64,000 nucleotides of DNA from Marinobacter szutsaonensis (GCF_039523335.1 NZ_BAAAFC010000001.1:1116001-1180000), one strand, 5' to 3'; counted from the first letter of the stretch, positions 43,667 through 53,467 are shown. The notes: a model not told the origin generated them from the sequence alone. Numbers and translations are program-made.

Positions 43667-44728
43667 ATGAAAACCCGGGGCACCAGCCTGAATCCGCACA
43701 ACCGCTTCCAGCCTATCGCTACCGACCGCGACCATGACGACGGCTGGTATCAGGATCCGGAGGATGAGATCTGCCCGGATTCCATCGCCACGGAAGTCAT
43801 GGATGAGACCGTCAGGTCCATCATCAGCCGCAACAGCTCCCCGGACATCCCGTTTGAGCAGTCCATCAACCCCTATCGGGGCTGTGAACATGCGTGCATC
43901 TACTGCTTCGCCCGGCCCTCGCACGCCTACTGGGACATGTCCCCTGGGCTGGATTTCGAAACCCGGCTGATCGCCAAACATAATGCTGCAGCACGGCTGC
44001 GGGAAACCCTGGACAAGCCAGGCTACCGGGCTTCCCCCATCGCTCTGGGCATGAACACCGATGCCTACCAGCCCATCGAGAGAGAACGGGAAATCACCCG
44101 CGACCTGCTGAAGGTGATGTGCGAATACCGCCACCCGGTCTCCCTGATTACCAAGGGCGCCCTGATCCTGCGGGATCTGGACCTGCTATCGGACCTGGCG
44201 CGGGACCAACTGTGCTCGGTCACCATCAGCCTGACCACCCTGAGCAATGACCTGAAACGCCGGATGGAGCCCCGGACGGCCGCTCCCGCGACGCGCCTGA
44301 AGATGGTTGAACGGCTCCGTGAAGCCGGCATTCCGGTCGGGATCATCATCGGCCCGGTTATCCCGTTTATCAACGACCACGAAATCGAGGCAATTCTGGA
44401 GGCCGCGGCCAACGCCGGAGCCGAACAGGCCGGCTGGATTATGCTACGTTTACCCTATGAGCTGGACGCACTGTTCCAGGACTGGCTCCAGCGACATTTC
44501 CCGGACAGGGCCGGGCATGTCATGAACCGGATCCGCGATCTCAGGGGTGGCAAGAGTTACGACAGCACCTTCGGCAGCCGAATGACCGGCGAGGGTCCGT
44601 ACTCCGACCTGATTCGCCAACGCTTCCGGAACAAGGTGCGCAAGCTCGGGCTCAACACCCGGGAACAAGGCTCCCTGAGGACCGACCTGTTCCGTCGCCC
44701 GGACGGAGACCAGATGGCACTGTGGTAA
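43667..44728 (+). CDS. Radical SAM protein, PA0069/Rv2578c type
   Basis: 353-residue radical SAM enzyme. The 4Fe-4S/SAM motif reads CEHACIYCFAR (CX3CX2C, residues 73-83), preceded by SINPYRGCEHAC, which is the signature of the PA0069 family related to spore photoproduct lyase-like proteins. The GMNTDAYQPIERE motif follows near 127. The reaction is unknown; a role in nucleic-acid repair has been suggested for the family. Confidence 0.9.
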   Translation: MKTRGTSLNPHNRFQPIATDRDHDDGWYQDPEDEICPDSIATEVMDETVRSIISRNSSPDIPFEQSINPYRGCEHACIYCFARPSHAYWDMSPGLDFETRLIAKHNAAARLRETLDKPGYRASPIALGMNTDAYQPIEREREITRDLLKVMCEYRHPVSLITKGALILRDLDLLSDLARDQLCSVTISLTTLSNDLKRRMEPRTAAPATRLKMVERLREAGIPVGIIIGPVIPFINDHEIEAILEAAANAGAEQAGWIMLRLPYELDALFQDWLQRHFPDRAGHVMNRIRDLRGGKSYDSTFGSRMTGEGPYSDLIRQRFRNKVRKLGLNTREQGSLRTDLFRRPDGDQMALW

Positions 44729-44737
44729 CGCGTAGTT

Positions 44738-46447
44738 ATGAGTAAATGCAGGCACACCGCGTTGGCAATCCTGGCAACCTTGATCATCTTGGTGCTACCG
44801 GTGCCTTCTGTCACGGCAGCAGGCCCGAGCGAACCTCTTGTCCAACGAATTGAAGCGCTCGAAGGCGGGCAGCCGGTGCAGGTGCTTGGCGAGCCAGTGC
44901 TGGCACGGGAAGCATTGCGCAGGTTCTACGAAAACCATGGTTTCCAGCTCGCCTGGTCCTCCCCGGGCCATCGCCGGGAACTGGCTGAAGCCATCAGGCA
45001 GATCGCCAACGACGGTCTCAACCCGGTGGACTATCACGGAGAACTTTTAGCAGACCTGGTCCTGCGGGCACGCGACGACCTGTCCGGGGAGATGCGGGCA
45101 GACATCGACTTGCTGTTTACCGATGCCTTCCTGCTGGCTGCATCCCATCTGTTGGAGGGCAAGGTGAATCCACAGACCATTCACGCCGAGTGGAATGCCA
45201 GCCGCCAACACCGGGACCTCGCCGTTACTCTCGCCGAGGCACTCCGGGACGACACCATTGCCGCGACTCTCAATAGTCTCAGGCCCAACCATCCCGCCTA
45301 TGCCAAACTGACGGAGGCCCGCAACCGGCTTACCCCCCTGCTTGGGCACCCCTGGTTGCCGATTGCCGACGGCCCGTCCATTCATCCCGGTGACCAGGAT
45401 CCCCGACTGCCAGAGATCCGGCGCAGGCTGACGGCCCTGGGTGATATTCCCGACCCCGCCGGCACCGGGACTCCGTTCACCGACCCGACCCTCTACAGCG
45501 AGGACCTGGATCCGGTGATTCCCAACTTCCAGGCCCGGCATGGCCTCGAGCCGGACGGCATTATCGGCAAGCAAACCCTCGCCGCAGTGAATCTCATGCC
45601 GGTGGAGCGCATCCGGCAGATCGACGCCAGCCTGGAGCGATGGCGCTGGCTGCCGCAATCCCTGGGCGATGACTATGTCATCGTTAATATTGCCGGCTTC
45701 GGACTGCAGTTGGTGATGGATGGTCGCGAGACATTGCGTTCGAGGGTTATTGTCGGCCGACCTTACCGCCAGACTCCTGTGTTTTCAGACCGCATCCGCT
45801 ACCTGGTGTTCAACCCAACCTGGACTGTGCCTCGCAAGCTGATGATCGAGGACCTGCTGCCCGAAATCGTCCGCGATCCGGCGTATCTGAACCGCCAGGA
45901 CATCAGCGTCTATCAGGGTTGGGGGGCGGATCGCCAAAAGATCGATCCGGCGACCATTGATTGGCCTTCACTGTCCAGAAACAACTTTCCCTATCAGCTG
46001 GTTCAGGAGCCAGGCCCACTGAACGCCCTCGGTCAGGTCAAGTTCATGTTTCCCAACCCCTACGCGGTGTACCTGCACGATACACCGGGCCAGTACCTGT
46101 TCGGCCGTCAAGAACGGAGCTTCAGCTCCGGTTGTATCCGGGTGGAAAAACCGATGGAGCTGGCCGAACAGCTTCTTGCCGGCGCCCCCGAGTGGAACCG
46201 CACTACAATCGATCGTCTCCTTGAGGAAAAAACGCCGGTCACCGCTATTCTCCCCGAGCCGATTGCCATCTATATTCAATATTGGACGGCCTGGGTGGAT
46301 GAGGCGCAACGAATCCAGTTCCGCGACGATATCTACAACCGGGACTTTCGGTTGCTGGCCCAGTTACGCCAGGCCGTGTCTGGGGAATACCAGCTGCCAA
46401 CGCCGGTTGTCGCAACAGACCTCACCCCAGCCACCGGAGACCAGTAA
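44738..46447 (+). CDS. L,D-transpeptidase, YcbB/LdtD type
   Basis: 569-residue periplasmic enzyme that forms 3-3 cross-links in peptidoglycan. It has a signal peptide (residues 1-28), a helical scaffold domain, a peptidoglycan-binding PG_binding_1-like segment (PNFQARHGLEPDGIIGKQTL near 263-282) and a YkuD catalytic domain with HDTPGQYLF near 447 and the catalytic Cys in SSGCIRVEKP near 464. It begins nine bases after the radical SAM gene, so it may be co-transcribed. Confidence 0.93.
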   Translation: MSKCRHTALAILATLIILVLPVPSVTAAGPSEPLVQRIEALEGGQPVQVLGEPVLAREALRRFYENHGFQLAWSSPGHRRELAEAIRQIANDGLNPVDYHGELLADLVLRARDDLSGEMRADIDLLFTDAFLLAASHLLEGKVNPQTIHAEWNASRQHRDLAVTLAEALRDDTIAATLNSLRPNHPAYAKLTEARNRLTPLLGHPWLPIADGPSIHPGDQDPRLPEIRRRLTALGDIPDPAGTGTPFTDPTLYSEDLDPVIPNFQARHGLEPDGIIGKQTLAAVNLMPVERIRQIDASLERWRWLPQSLGDDYVIVNIAGFGLQLVMDGRETLRSRVIVGRPYRQTPVFSDRIRYLVFNPTWTVPRKLMIEDLLPEIVRDPAYLNRQDISVYQGWGADRQKIDPATIDWPSLSRNNFPYQLVQEPGPLNALGQVKFMFPNPYAVYLHDTPGQYLFGRQERSFSSGCIRVEKPMELAEQLLAGAPEWNRTTIDRLLEEKTPVTAILPEPIAIYIQYWTAWVDEAQRIQFRDDIYNRDFRLLAQLRQAVSGEYQLPTPVVATDLTPATGDQ

Positions 46448-46517
46448 CCGAAGTCTTATTGACTTTAGCACAAAGGGAAATAAGCTAATGCGCTTTATTT
46501 ATGAACGGAGGCAAACA

Positions 46518-47174
46518 ATGAAGATCCTCTCCAAACTGATTCTGACGGGCGCGATAACCGCCCTGGCCTCTGGCGCCTACGCCGCCGGAGGCAATCCCGA
46601 GCGGGGCGGGCAGCTGGCCGCACAGGGTGACGGCAGCGGCGCTCCGTGCCTGGCCTGTCATGGTGCCGACGGTTCCGGCAACAATGCCGGCGGTTTTCCC
46701 CGCCTGGCCGGACTCGACGCCACCTACCTGACCAGCCAGATGCTGGCTTATAACAACGGTGGGCGTATCAGCCCGGTGATGCAGCCCAATATCGACAACT
46801 TCGATGAACAACAGATCCGGGACCTGGCCGCCTACTATGCCGCCATGCCGATTCCCGAGACCACGACACCGGCCAATGTCAGTGACGAAGTACTCGCCCT
46901 CGGCGAAAAACTGGCCAACCAGGGCGACTGGGACAACTACATTCCTCCGTGCTCCTCCTGCCACGGACCCGGCAACCGCGGTGTTGGCGAAACCTTCCCG
47001 GCCATCGCCGGACAGCATCCGAATTACATCCGGTCACAGCTCAATGCCTGGAAGAACAACCAGCGCAATAATGATCCCAACCAGCTGATGACGGCAGTTG
47101 CGGAGCGCCTGACCGAGGAACAAATCGACGCCGTGGCCGCCTACCTGGGCAGCCAGAGTGCAACCGCGAACTAA
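46518..47174 (+). CDS. tsdB: Diheme c-type cytochrome, TsdB/c4-like
   Basis: 218-residue periplasmic cytochrome with a signal peptide (1-22, AYA cleavage) and two haem sites, CLACH near residue 44 and CSSCH near 145, in two similar halves as in cytochrome c4. AACGGAGG before the ATG sets the start; upstream in-frame ATGs are weaker. Fourteen bases separate it from a TsdA-like gene, and in several bacteria a diheme cytochrome TsdB is the electron acceptor of TsdA. Confidence 0.82.
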   Translation: MKILSKLILTGAITALASGAYAAGGNPERGGQLAAQGDGSGAPCLACHGADGSGNNAGGFPRLAGLDATYLTSQMLAYNNGGRISPVMQPNIDNFDEQQIRDLAAYYAAMPIPETTTPANVSDEVLALGEKLANQGDWDNYIPPCSSCHGPGNRGVGETFPAIAGQHPNYIRSQLNAWKNNQRNNDPNQLMTAVAERLTEEQIDAVAAYLGSQSATAN

Positions 47175-47188
47175 CAGGAGGCAGAGCC

Positions 47189-48169
47189 ATGAAAATGAAG
47201 CATACAATTTCCCTGCTCGCCGGCCTGCTGGTTGCAAGCCCTGCAGCCCTGGCGCAGCCTGAAGTACCGGTCAACCTGCCGGAATTCAAGGAAGGCCAAT
47301 ACGTTCACAGCGCCCCCACCGTGGAGGACCTGAAGAACGATGACAGCATTCACCCGGAACTGAAAAAAGTCATTCTCAAGGGCCGGGACATGTTCATGAA
47401 TACCCAGCAGTACCGCGGCGAATACGTCTTCAACGACATGAACTGCAAGTCCTGCCACATGGGCGAGGGTCGCAAGAACTGGTCCGGCCCGGTCTGGCCT
47501 GCAGCCACCACGCTGCCGGACTTCCGGGGCAAGAACCAGCACGTGAACTCGCTGGAAGAGCGGATTGCCGGGTGTTTCTCGTTCTCCATGAATGGCAAGC
47601 CCCCTGCCTATGGCAGTGACGACATGCTGGCTATGATGGCCTACCACCAGTGGCTTGCGAAGGACGCACCGGTGTACGAAAAGAACATTGGCGGTCGCGG
47701 CTTCAGCCATCTGGGTAACGAAAAACCGGAGCTGGACTATGAGCGCGGCCAAAAGGTCTATGCCGAGAATTGTGCGGTGTGCCACGGCGACGATGGACAG
47801 GGCCAGAAAAAGGACGGACAGGTTGTGTTCCCACCGCTGTGGGGTGATGGCTCCTACAACTGGGGCGCCGGCATGACCCGGATTTTCACTGCGGCCTCGT
47901 TCATCAAGAACAACATGCCGCTGGGGCAGCCCGGCTCCCTGACCGACGATGAAGCCTGGCAGGTTGCCAACTACATCAACTCCCAGGAACGTCCGCAGGA
48001 TCCGCGTTACACAGGTGACGTGAAAGAGACCCGGGAAAAGTTCCTGAACTTCCACAAGCACACGAACTATGGAACAGTAGTCAACGGTAAACTTTTGGGC
48101 GATCACGACAACACCGGCGACAAGCCTTTCCTGAAGCCCGACGTACTGCGACCCCGGACCTTCGAGTAA
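47189..48169 (+). CDS. tsdA: Thiosulfate dehydrogenase-like diheme cytochrome, TsdA type
   Basis: 326-residue periplasmic diheme cytochrome with a signal peptide (1-22). Haem 1 binds at CKSCH near residue 86 and haem 2 at CAVCH near 195. Between them ERIAGCFSFSMNGKPP near 124-139 places a Cys where TsdA has its unusual haem-ligating Cys. TsdA joins two thiosulfates into tetrathionate. AGGAGG lies six bases before the ATG. With the upstream cytochrome it should form an electron-transfer pair feeding the respiratory chain. Confidence 0.75.
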   Translation: MKMKHTISLLAGLLVASPAALAQPEVPVNLPEFKEGQYVHSAPTVEDLKNDDSIHPELKKVILKGRDMFMNTQQYRGEYVFNDMNCKSCHMGEGRKNWSGPVWPAATTLPDFRGKNQHVNSLEERIAGCFSFSMNGKPPAYGSDDMLAMMAYHQWLAKDAPVYEKNIGGRGFSHLGNEKPELDYERGQKVYAENCAVCHGDDGQGQKKDGQVVFPPLWGDGSYNWGAGMTRIFTAASFIKNNMPLGQPGSLTDDEAWQVANYINSQERPQDPRYTGDVKETREKFLNFHKHTNYGTVVNGKLLGDHDNTGDKPFLKPDVLRPRTFE

Positions 48170-48215
48170 GGTATTGGGGCTGTCCGGGAGGAAAGGCACA
48201 GGCAAGGAGATCATC

Positions 48216-48671
48216 ATGCCACGCACACTGCTTTTCCTCTCGGCAATCATCCTTCTGAGCGGCTGTCAGTCCCTGCCATCCGAAAAAACAGGTGATATTC
48301 CTCCGGGCAATATCCTTCTGAGCGCCCAACACTGCCTGAAGGAATACATTGACGATCTCGACAAGGTCCATTTTGGCCCTTGCCTGAAAGTTGTATCCGT
48401 CAATGGCGACGCACCCTCAGTCAGGGAAGACGGTTTCATCGAGCTTCCCATAGCCACCGCTTTCAGCCTTGAGACCAGCTGTGTTTACCGACATGCCGAC
48501 GGCACCCTGATTCCGGCGACGGTGAGCATGGCAGCATTTGAGGTCAGAAGTGACACATTTACCGACGGTGGTAAACGCTGGTACCTGCACGCCCACAAAC
48601 AGGCCCGGAACGTCGTCGGTTGTGAGCCGACCCTGGCGCCTTCCGTGTACCCGACCTACGGAACAAACTAG
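48216..48671 (+). CDS. Hypothetical lipoprotein
   Basis: 151-residue predicted lipoprotein with lipobox LLSGC (Cys about residue 16). Five further cysteines (near 39, 54, 87, 134 among others) suggest disulfides in the periplasm. I do not recognise a family. AAGGAG precedes the ATG. It follows the tsdA-like gene by 46 bases and may belong to the same transcript. Confidence 0.7.
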   Translation: MPRTLLFLSAIILLSGCQSLPSEKTGDIPPGNILLSAQHCLKEYIDDLDKVHFGPCLKVVSVNGDAPSVREDGFIELPIATAFSLETSCVYRHADGTLIPATVSMAAFEVRSDTFTDGGKRWYLHAHKQARNVVGCEPTLAPSVYPTYGTN

Positions 48672-48810
48672 GCCCTTGGACAGGACAGCCTCAGGCCCGG
48701 AACAATCATTCAAAAATACTGACAGGGTAAGTCGATATTCTCCGCTTTAAGAGAGCGCCCTCCACCACGATAGTTTGGTGCTTACAATCCATTGGCACAT
48801 GAGGGTATCT

Positions 48811-49911
48811 ATGAGCGACGTTATGCAATCTGGCACATTCAGTTCCATCGAGGTACCGAATCGTTTTGCCCTGGCTCCCATGACGCGCACCAGCGCCGAG
48901 GCCGATGGCACGCCGAACGCACTGATGGCTGATCACTACGAAGGCTATGCCAAAGGCGGCTTTGGTCTGGTGATCACCGAGGGCACCTACACCGATGACA
49001 AGGCCAGCCAGGGCTATGCGAACCAGCCGGGTATCATCAATGACACCCAGGTTGCCGGCTGGAAGACCATCATTGACCGGGTACATGCCGGCGGCAGCAA
49101 AATCTTTGTTCAACTGATGCATGCCGGTGCCCAGTTCCAGGCCAACCGGTACACCGACCAGCCGCTTGGTCCGAGTGAGGTAACCCCAAAAGGCGCTCCC
49201 CTTGGCCTTTATGGCGACCAGCAAACCTGGCAAACCCCTTCCGCCATGACTGAAACAGACATCCAGGCGGCCGTTGACGGCTTCGCCCGTGCCGCTGCGA
49301 ACGCCAGAAAGGCGGGCTTCGACGGAATCGAAATCCACGGAGCCAACGGCTACCTCCTCAACCAGTTCCTGAGCACGCACTTCAACAAACGGGAAGACAG
49401 CTACGGCGGCTCCCTGGATAACCGTCTGCGCCTGGTACTGGAGGTGGTCCGTGCCGTCCGGAAAGCCGTTGGTGACAGCTATCCGGTGGGTATCCGTCTG
49501 TCACAGGCAACCGTGACCGATCCTGACTATCAGCTTCCCGAGGGCGAGTCTGGCTTCAGGAGGGTCGTCGAGGCGGTGCGTAATGCCGGTGCGGATTTCG
49601 TGCATACCACCGATGGTGCGATCAACCGGAAGAACTTTGTCGAGGGTGACCAAAGCCTGGCCAGTGTGGCGGCCTCGGTTGAAGGTATAGAGCTGATCAT
49701 CAACGGCGGCATTGATGAGACCAACTACCAGGATGTGGCGAGTCAATTCCCGCGCGCCTTGCTGGCCGTCGGAAAGAAGGCGCTCGCGAATCCGGACTTC
49801 GTACAGCGGCTAAAGGATGGCAAGGAAATTGGTGATCTGGACTTTGCCATGCTGCAGCCCAAAGCCACTATCACCAACGAACTGGCCTGGCGCGAGCAAA
49901 ACGCCGCCTGA
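48811..49911 (+). CDS. Old yellow enzyme family alkene reductase
   Basis: 366-residue FMN-dependent ene-reductase (NemA/OYE family) using NAD(P)H to reduce activated double bonds or nitro compounds. FALAPMTRTSAE (residues 19-30) binds FMN, EIHGANGYLLNQFLS near 175 carries the substrate-binding His and Asn, and STHFNKREDSYGGS follows. The start at MSDVMQSG has GAGGG upstream. It stands alone. Confidence 0.92.
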   Translation: MSDVMQSGTFSSIEVPNRFALAPMTRTSAEADGTPNALMADHYEGYAKGGFGLVITEGTYTDDKASQGYANQPGIINDTQVAGWKTIIDRVHAGGSKIFVQLMHAGAQFQANRYTDQPLGPSEVTPKGAPLGLYGDQQTWQTPSAMTETDIQAAVDGFARAAANARKAGFDGIEIHGANGYLLNQFLSTHFNKREDSYGGSLDNRLRLVLEVVRAVRKAVGDSYPVGIRLSQATVTDPDYQLPEGESGFRRVVEAVRNAGADFVHTTDGAINRKNFVEGDQSLASVAASVEGIELIINGGIDETNYQDVASQFPRALLAVGKKALANPDFVQRLKDGKEIGDLDFAMLQPKATITNELAWREQNAA

Positions 49912-49918
49912 ACTACGT

Positions 49919-50806
49919 TCAGCCAGCCGGAAAAAACCGCCGGAGTTCGTCGATGACGGACTCCGGCGCCTCTTCAGGCAGGAAATGACCACATTCAAGG
50001 GCCTTCCCTTCCACTGTCGAACCGTACTGGCGCCACACTGACAATACGTCGTAGGTGCGGTTCACAAAGCCTTTGCTGCCCCACAGCACTAACAGGGGAC
50101 ACTCCACCCCGTGCCCCCGATCCCGGTCCGCCCGGTCGTGTTCCAGATCAATCGTGGCCGCCGCCCGGTAATCCTCGCAACTGGCATGGATGGCTTCGGG
50201 TGCGGAGAAACAGCGGACATAGTCGGCCACCGCTTCCGGCTCGAATTGCGCCCCCGGTGCCGACCAGCGACTGAGTTTCTCACGCAGGTAATAGCCCGGA
50301 TCCTGACCAATCATGTGCTCGGGCAGCCCGTCAGGCTGGATCAGGAAGAACCAGTGGTAATAGCCGGTCGCGAACGCCTGGTCGGTATGCTCGAACATGT
50401 GCAGGGTCGGGGCTATATCCATCACGCAGGCGCGCTCCACCGCCGCCGGGTGGTCCAGACAGAGTCGGTGGGTGACCCGGGCACCCCGGTCGTGACCTGC
50501 CACCGAGAACTCCCGATAGCCCAGTGACTGCATCAGTGCCACCATGTCCGCCGCCATCTGCCGTTTGCTGTAGGCGTAGTGGTCCGGGCCGGAATCCGGT
50601 TTGCTACTGTCGCCGTACCCCCTGAGGTCAGGGCAGATAACATGAAAGTCCCGGGCGAGCGCCGGCGCCACTTTCTGCCACATCAGGTGAGTCTGGGGGT
50701 AACCGTGCAACAGGAGGAGGGGGCGACCTGAGCCACCATGGGCGACGTTCATGGTCACATCGCCAACGTCGATCTGTTGGTACTGGAACGGTTCTGGCAG
50801 TTTCAT
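49919..50806 (-). CDS. Alpha/beta hydrolase, fluoroacetate dehalogenase-like
   Basis: 295-residue alpha/beta hydrolase. The nucleophile is Asp106 in AGHDRGAR, followed by Asp130 and His274 (ECGHFLPEEA), a haloalkanoate dehalogenase triad. Arg107 and Arg110 (carboxylate binding) and the halide pocket His151, Trp152 and Tyr213 are at the spacing known from fluoroacetate dehalogenase (Asp110, Arg111, Arg114, His155, Trp156, Tyr219). It should remove halide from short haloacids, but the natural substrate is uncertain. It is convergent with the OYE gene. Confidence 0.85.
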   Translation of the reverse strand: MKLPEPFQYQQIDVGDVTMNVAHGGSGRPLLLLHGYPQTHLMWQKVAPALARDFHVICPDLRGYGDSSKPDSGPDHYAYSKRQMAADMVALMQSLGYREFSVAGHDRGARVTHRLCLDHPAAVERACVMDIAPTLHMFEHTDQAFATGYYHWFFLIQPDGLPEHMIGQDPGYYLREKLSRWSAPGAQFEPEAVADYVRCFSAPEAIHASCEDYRAAATIDLEHDRADRDRGHGVECPLLVLWGSKGFVNRTYDVLSVWRQYGSTVEGKALECGHFLPEEAPESVIDELRRFFPAG

Positions 50807-50925
50807 GTCACTCCCCTTTTGTCATTGTTCCGGATTTATCGCCTGAATCCACAGTATTGCACCATACGACCAATCGCCAAGCGTCCCCGGTGCTATGCTG
50901 AAACCACAAACCAACAGGAGCGCGC

Positions 50926-51711
50926 ATGTCCGCTGATCCCAGTATTATCTGGTTGGGAAGCATTTCCAGCCTGTTAGCAGGCCTGGCCACGGGTGTTGGC
51001 GCTCTGGCGATTTTCCTGGTGCGCACGATCACCCACAAGCTCCAGGATGGCATGCTCGCTGCGGCTGCGGGGGTCATGCTGGCAGCCTCCTTCTTCTCAC
51101 TTCTGCTCCCGGGGCTCGAATACGGCGAGACCATCACCGGCCATACCTGGCTGGCCGCCCTGGTCGTGATCTTCGGTGTTCTCTCCGGAGCAGCCGCCCT
51201 GCTCTATGTGCACCAGAAACTTCCGCACCAGCACTTCGAGCTCGGGCGCGAGGGCTCGGACGCCTCCTATATCCGGGGGATCTGGCTGTTCATCATCGCC
51301 ATCACCCTGCACAACTTTCCGGAGGGCATGGCGGTCGGCGTCGGGTTTGCCGGTGGGGATGTCCGAAATGGGTACGTCCTGGCGACCGGCATCGGCCTGC
51401 AGAACATACCGGAGGGCCTGGCTGTCGCCTTTTCACTCCTGGCCATCGATTACTCCCGACTCAAGGCTTTCGGCATTGCCCTGCTGACGGGGCTTGCCGA
51501 GCCAATCGGCGGCGTATTCGGCGCCACCCTGGTGTGGCTGGCCGAGCCCCTCATGCCCTGGACCCTGGGTTTTGCCGCAGGCGCCATGCTGTTCATCATC
51601 AGCAACGAAATCATTCCGGAAACCCATCACCGGCAGTGGAAAATCATGTCTACGTTCTGCCTACTGGCTGGCTTCGTTGTCATGATGTTCCTGGATGCCA
51701 CCCTCGGCTAA
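50926..51711 (+). CDS. ZIP-family metal transporter
   Basis: 261-residue inner-membrane metal carrier with eight helices. The metal site motifs HNFPEG near residue 128 and QNIPEG near 158 are intact. It should import Zn2+ or another divalent metal. CAGGAG precedes the ATG by six bases. Confidence 0.93.
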   Translation: MSADPSIIWLGSISSLLAGLATGVGALAIFLVRTITHKLQDGMLAAAAGVMLAASFFSLLLPGLEYGETITGHTWLAALVVIFGVLSGAAALLYVHQKLPHQHFELGREGSDASYIRGIWLFIIAITLHNFPEGMAVGVGFAGGDVRNGYVLATGIGLQNIPEGLAVAFSLLAIDYSRLKAFGIALLTGLAEPIGGVFGATLVWLAEPLMPWTLGFAAGAMLFIISNEIIPETHHRQWKIMSTFCLLAGFVVMMFLDATLG

Positions 51712-51799
51712 TCCATTCGTCCAATTCAGGATGTATCCGGCAAGGATTTGCGATACAAAGAGCTATCTCAACACAATAAAAACAAACCGGTCAGACATC

Positions 51800-53467
51800 A
51801 TGAATGACAGAACCCGTTCGTCCTCCGGGCCTTTCGATTACATCATCGTGGGCGCAGGCACCGCTGGCTGCCTGCTGGCCAACCGCCTGAGTGCCGACCC
51901 GAATAATCGGGTGTTGCTGATCGAAGCCGGCGGCCGGGACAATTACCACTGGATCCACATCCCGGTCGGCTACCTCTACTGTATCGATAACCCCCGCACC
52001 GACTGGCGCTTCCGTACCGAACCGGATCCCGGCCTGAACGGTCGCTCGCTGATCTATCCCCGGGGCAAGACCCTGGGCGGGTGTTCCAGCATCAACGGGA
52101 TGCTCTACATCCGTGGCCAGGCCAGGGATTACAACCAGTGGGCCGAGATCACCGGCGAGGACGCCTGGAGCTGGGACAACTGTCTGCCCGACTTCATGCG
52201 CCACGAGGACCACTATCGCCTGGACGAGGGCGGCGATGCTGATCCGGAACACCACAAATACCATGGCCACGGTGGTGAATGGCGGATCGAACACCAGCGC
52301 CTGAAATGGCAGGTGCTGGAAGACTTTGCCACCGCCTGCGTTGAGGCAGGCATCCCCCGCACCCGGGACTTCAACCGGGGTGACAATGAAGGTGTGGACT
52401 ATTTCGAGGTCAACCAGCGTTCGGGCTGGCGCTGGAACACCTCCAAAGCTTTCCTTCGGGAAGCCGAGAAGCGCCCCAATCTTACCCTCTGGCACTCCAC
52501 CCATGTGCTGGGTCTGGAAGTGAAATCCGGTGATTCCGGCCCCCGCTGCACCGGAGTGCGAGTGGAGCGGCCCGGAGCCGGTGACGTGGTTGCCAGCGCG
52601 GAACGGGAAGTCATCCTCTCCGCGGGCGCCATCGGCTCACCGCAACTGCTGCAACTGTCCGGCATCGGCCCTGCGGATCTTCTGAAAAAACATGGTATTG
52701 ACGTGGTCGCCGACCTGCCCGGCGTGGGCGAGAACCTGCAGGACCATCTGCAGATACGGTCCGTGTACAAGGTCAAGGGCGCCACGACCCTGAACACCAT
52801 GGCCAACTCCCTGATCGGCAAGGCCCGAATTGGCCTTGAGTATCTGCTCACTCGCTCCGGCCCCATGAGCATGGCGCCGTCCCAGCTCTGCCTGTTTACC
52901 CGAAGCTCCGACGAGTACGAGCACGCCAATATCGAGTATCACGTCCAACCCCTGAGCCTGGATGCCTTCGGCCAGCCGCTGCACAACTTCCCGGCCATCA
53001 CCGCCAGTGTCTGCAACCTGAATCCGACCAGTCGCGGCACGGTGCGCATTCGCAGCAACGACCCGAAACAGGCCCCGGCCATTGCCCCGAACTATCTCAG
53101 CACACCGGAGGACCGCAGGGTCGCCGCGGACTCCCTGCGCGTGACCCGTCGTATTGCCGAACAACCGGCCTTCGCGCAATACCAGCCCGAGGAGTTCAAG
53201 CCCGGGCTGGAGTACCAGAGTGACGACGAACTGGCCAAACTGGCCGGGGATATCGGCACCACCATTTTCCATCCGGTGGGCACCACCCGCATGGGCCGGG
53301 CTGATGACGACCTGGCGGTGGTGGACCCTCACCTGAAAGTGCGAGGTGTGGCAGGCCTGCGGGTGGTCGATGCCGGCGTGATGCCCACCATCACCAGCGG
53401 CAACACCAACTCGCCCACCCTGATGATTGCCGAGAAGGCAGCGCGCTGGATTCTGACCGGCGATTAG
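51800..53467 (+). CDS. GMC-family oxidoreductase (alcohol/choline dehydrogenase type)
   Basis: 555-residue FAD enzyme. IIVGAGTAGCLLANRLS (residues 15-31) binds FAD, GKTLGGCSSINGMLYIRG near 90 is GMC signature 1, SAGAIGSPQLLQLSGIGP near 275 is signature 2 and the active-site His is in FHPVGTTRMG near 490. It resembles AlkJ-type alcohol dehydrogenases and choline dehydrogenase-like proteins. It likely oxidises an alcohol at the membrane, feeding aldehyde and then acyl-CoA routes. No clear ribosome site is seen. Confidence 0.9.
   Translation: MNDRTRSSSGPFDYIIVGAGTAGCLLANRLSADPNNRVLLIEAGGRDNYHWIHIPVGYLYCIDNPRTDWRFRTEPDPGLNGRSLIYPRGKTLGGCSSINGMLYIRGQARDYNQWAEITGEDAWSWDNCLPDFMRHEDHYRLDEGGDADPEHHKYHGHGGEWRIEHQRLKWQVLEDFATACVEAGIPRTRDFNRGDNEGVDYFEVNQRSGWRWNTSKAFLREAEKRPNLTLWHSTHVLGLEVKSGDSGPRCTGVRVERPGAGDVVASAEREVILSAGAIGSPQLLQLSGIGPADLLKKHGIDVVADLPGVGENLQDHLQIRSVYKVKGATTLNTMANSLIGKARIGLEYLLTRSGPMSMAPSQLCLFTRSSDEYEHANIEYHVQPLSLDAFGQPLHNFPAITASVCNLNPTSRGTVRIRSNDPKQAPAIAPNYLSTPEDRRVAADSLRVTRRIAEQPAFAQYQPEEFKPGLEYQSDDELAKLAGDIGTTIFHPVGTTRMGRADDDLAVVDPHLKVRGVAGLRVVDAGVMPTITSGNTNSPTLMIAEKAARWILTGD

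Noticed and set aside
46176..46517. Longer form of the diheme cytochrome beginning inside the L,D-transpeptidase gene
   Set aside because: The signal peptide begins at 46518 with a strong ribosome site; the upstream part is the shadow of the transpeptidase gene.
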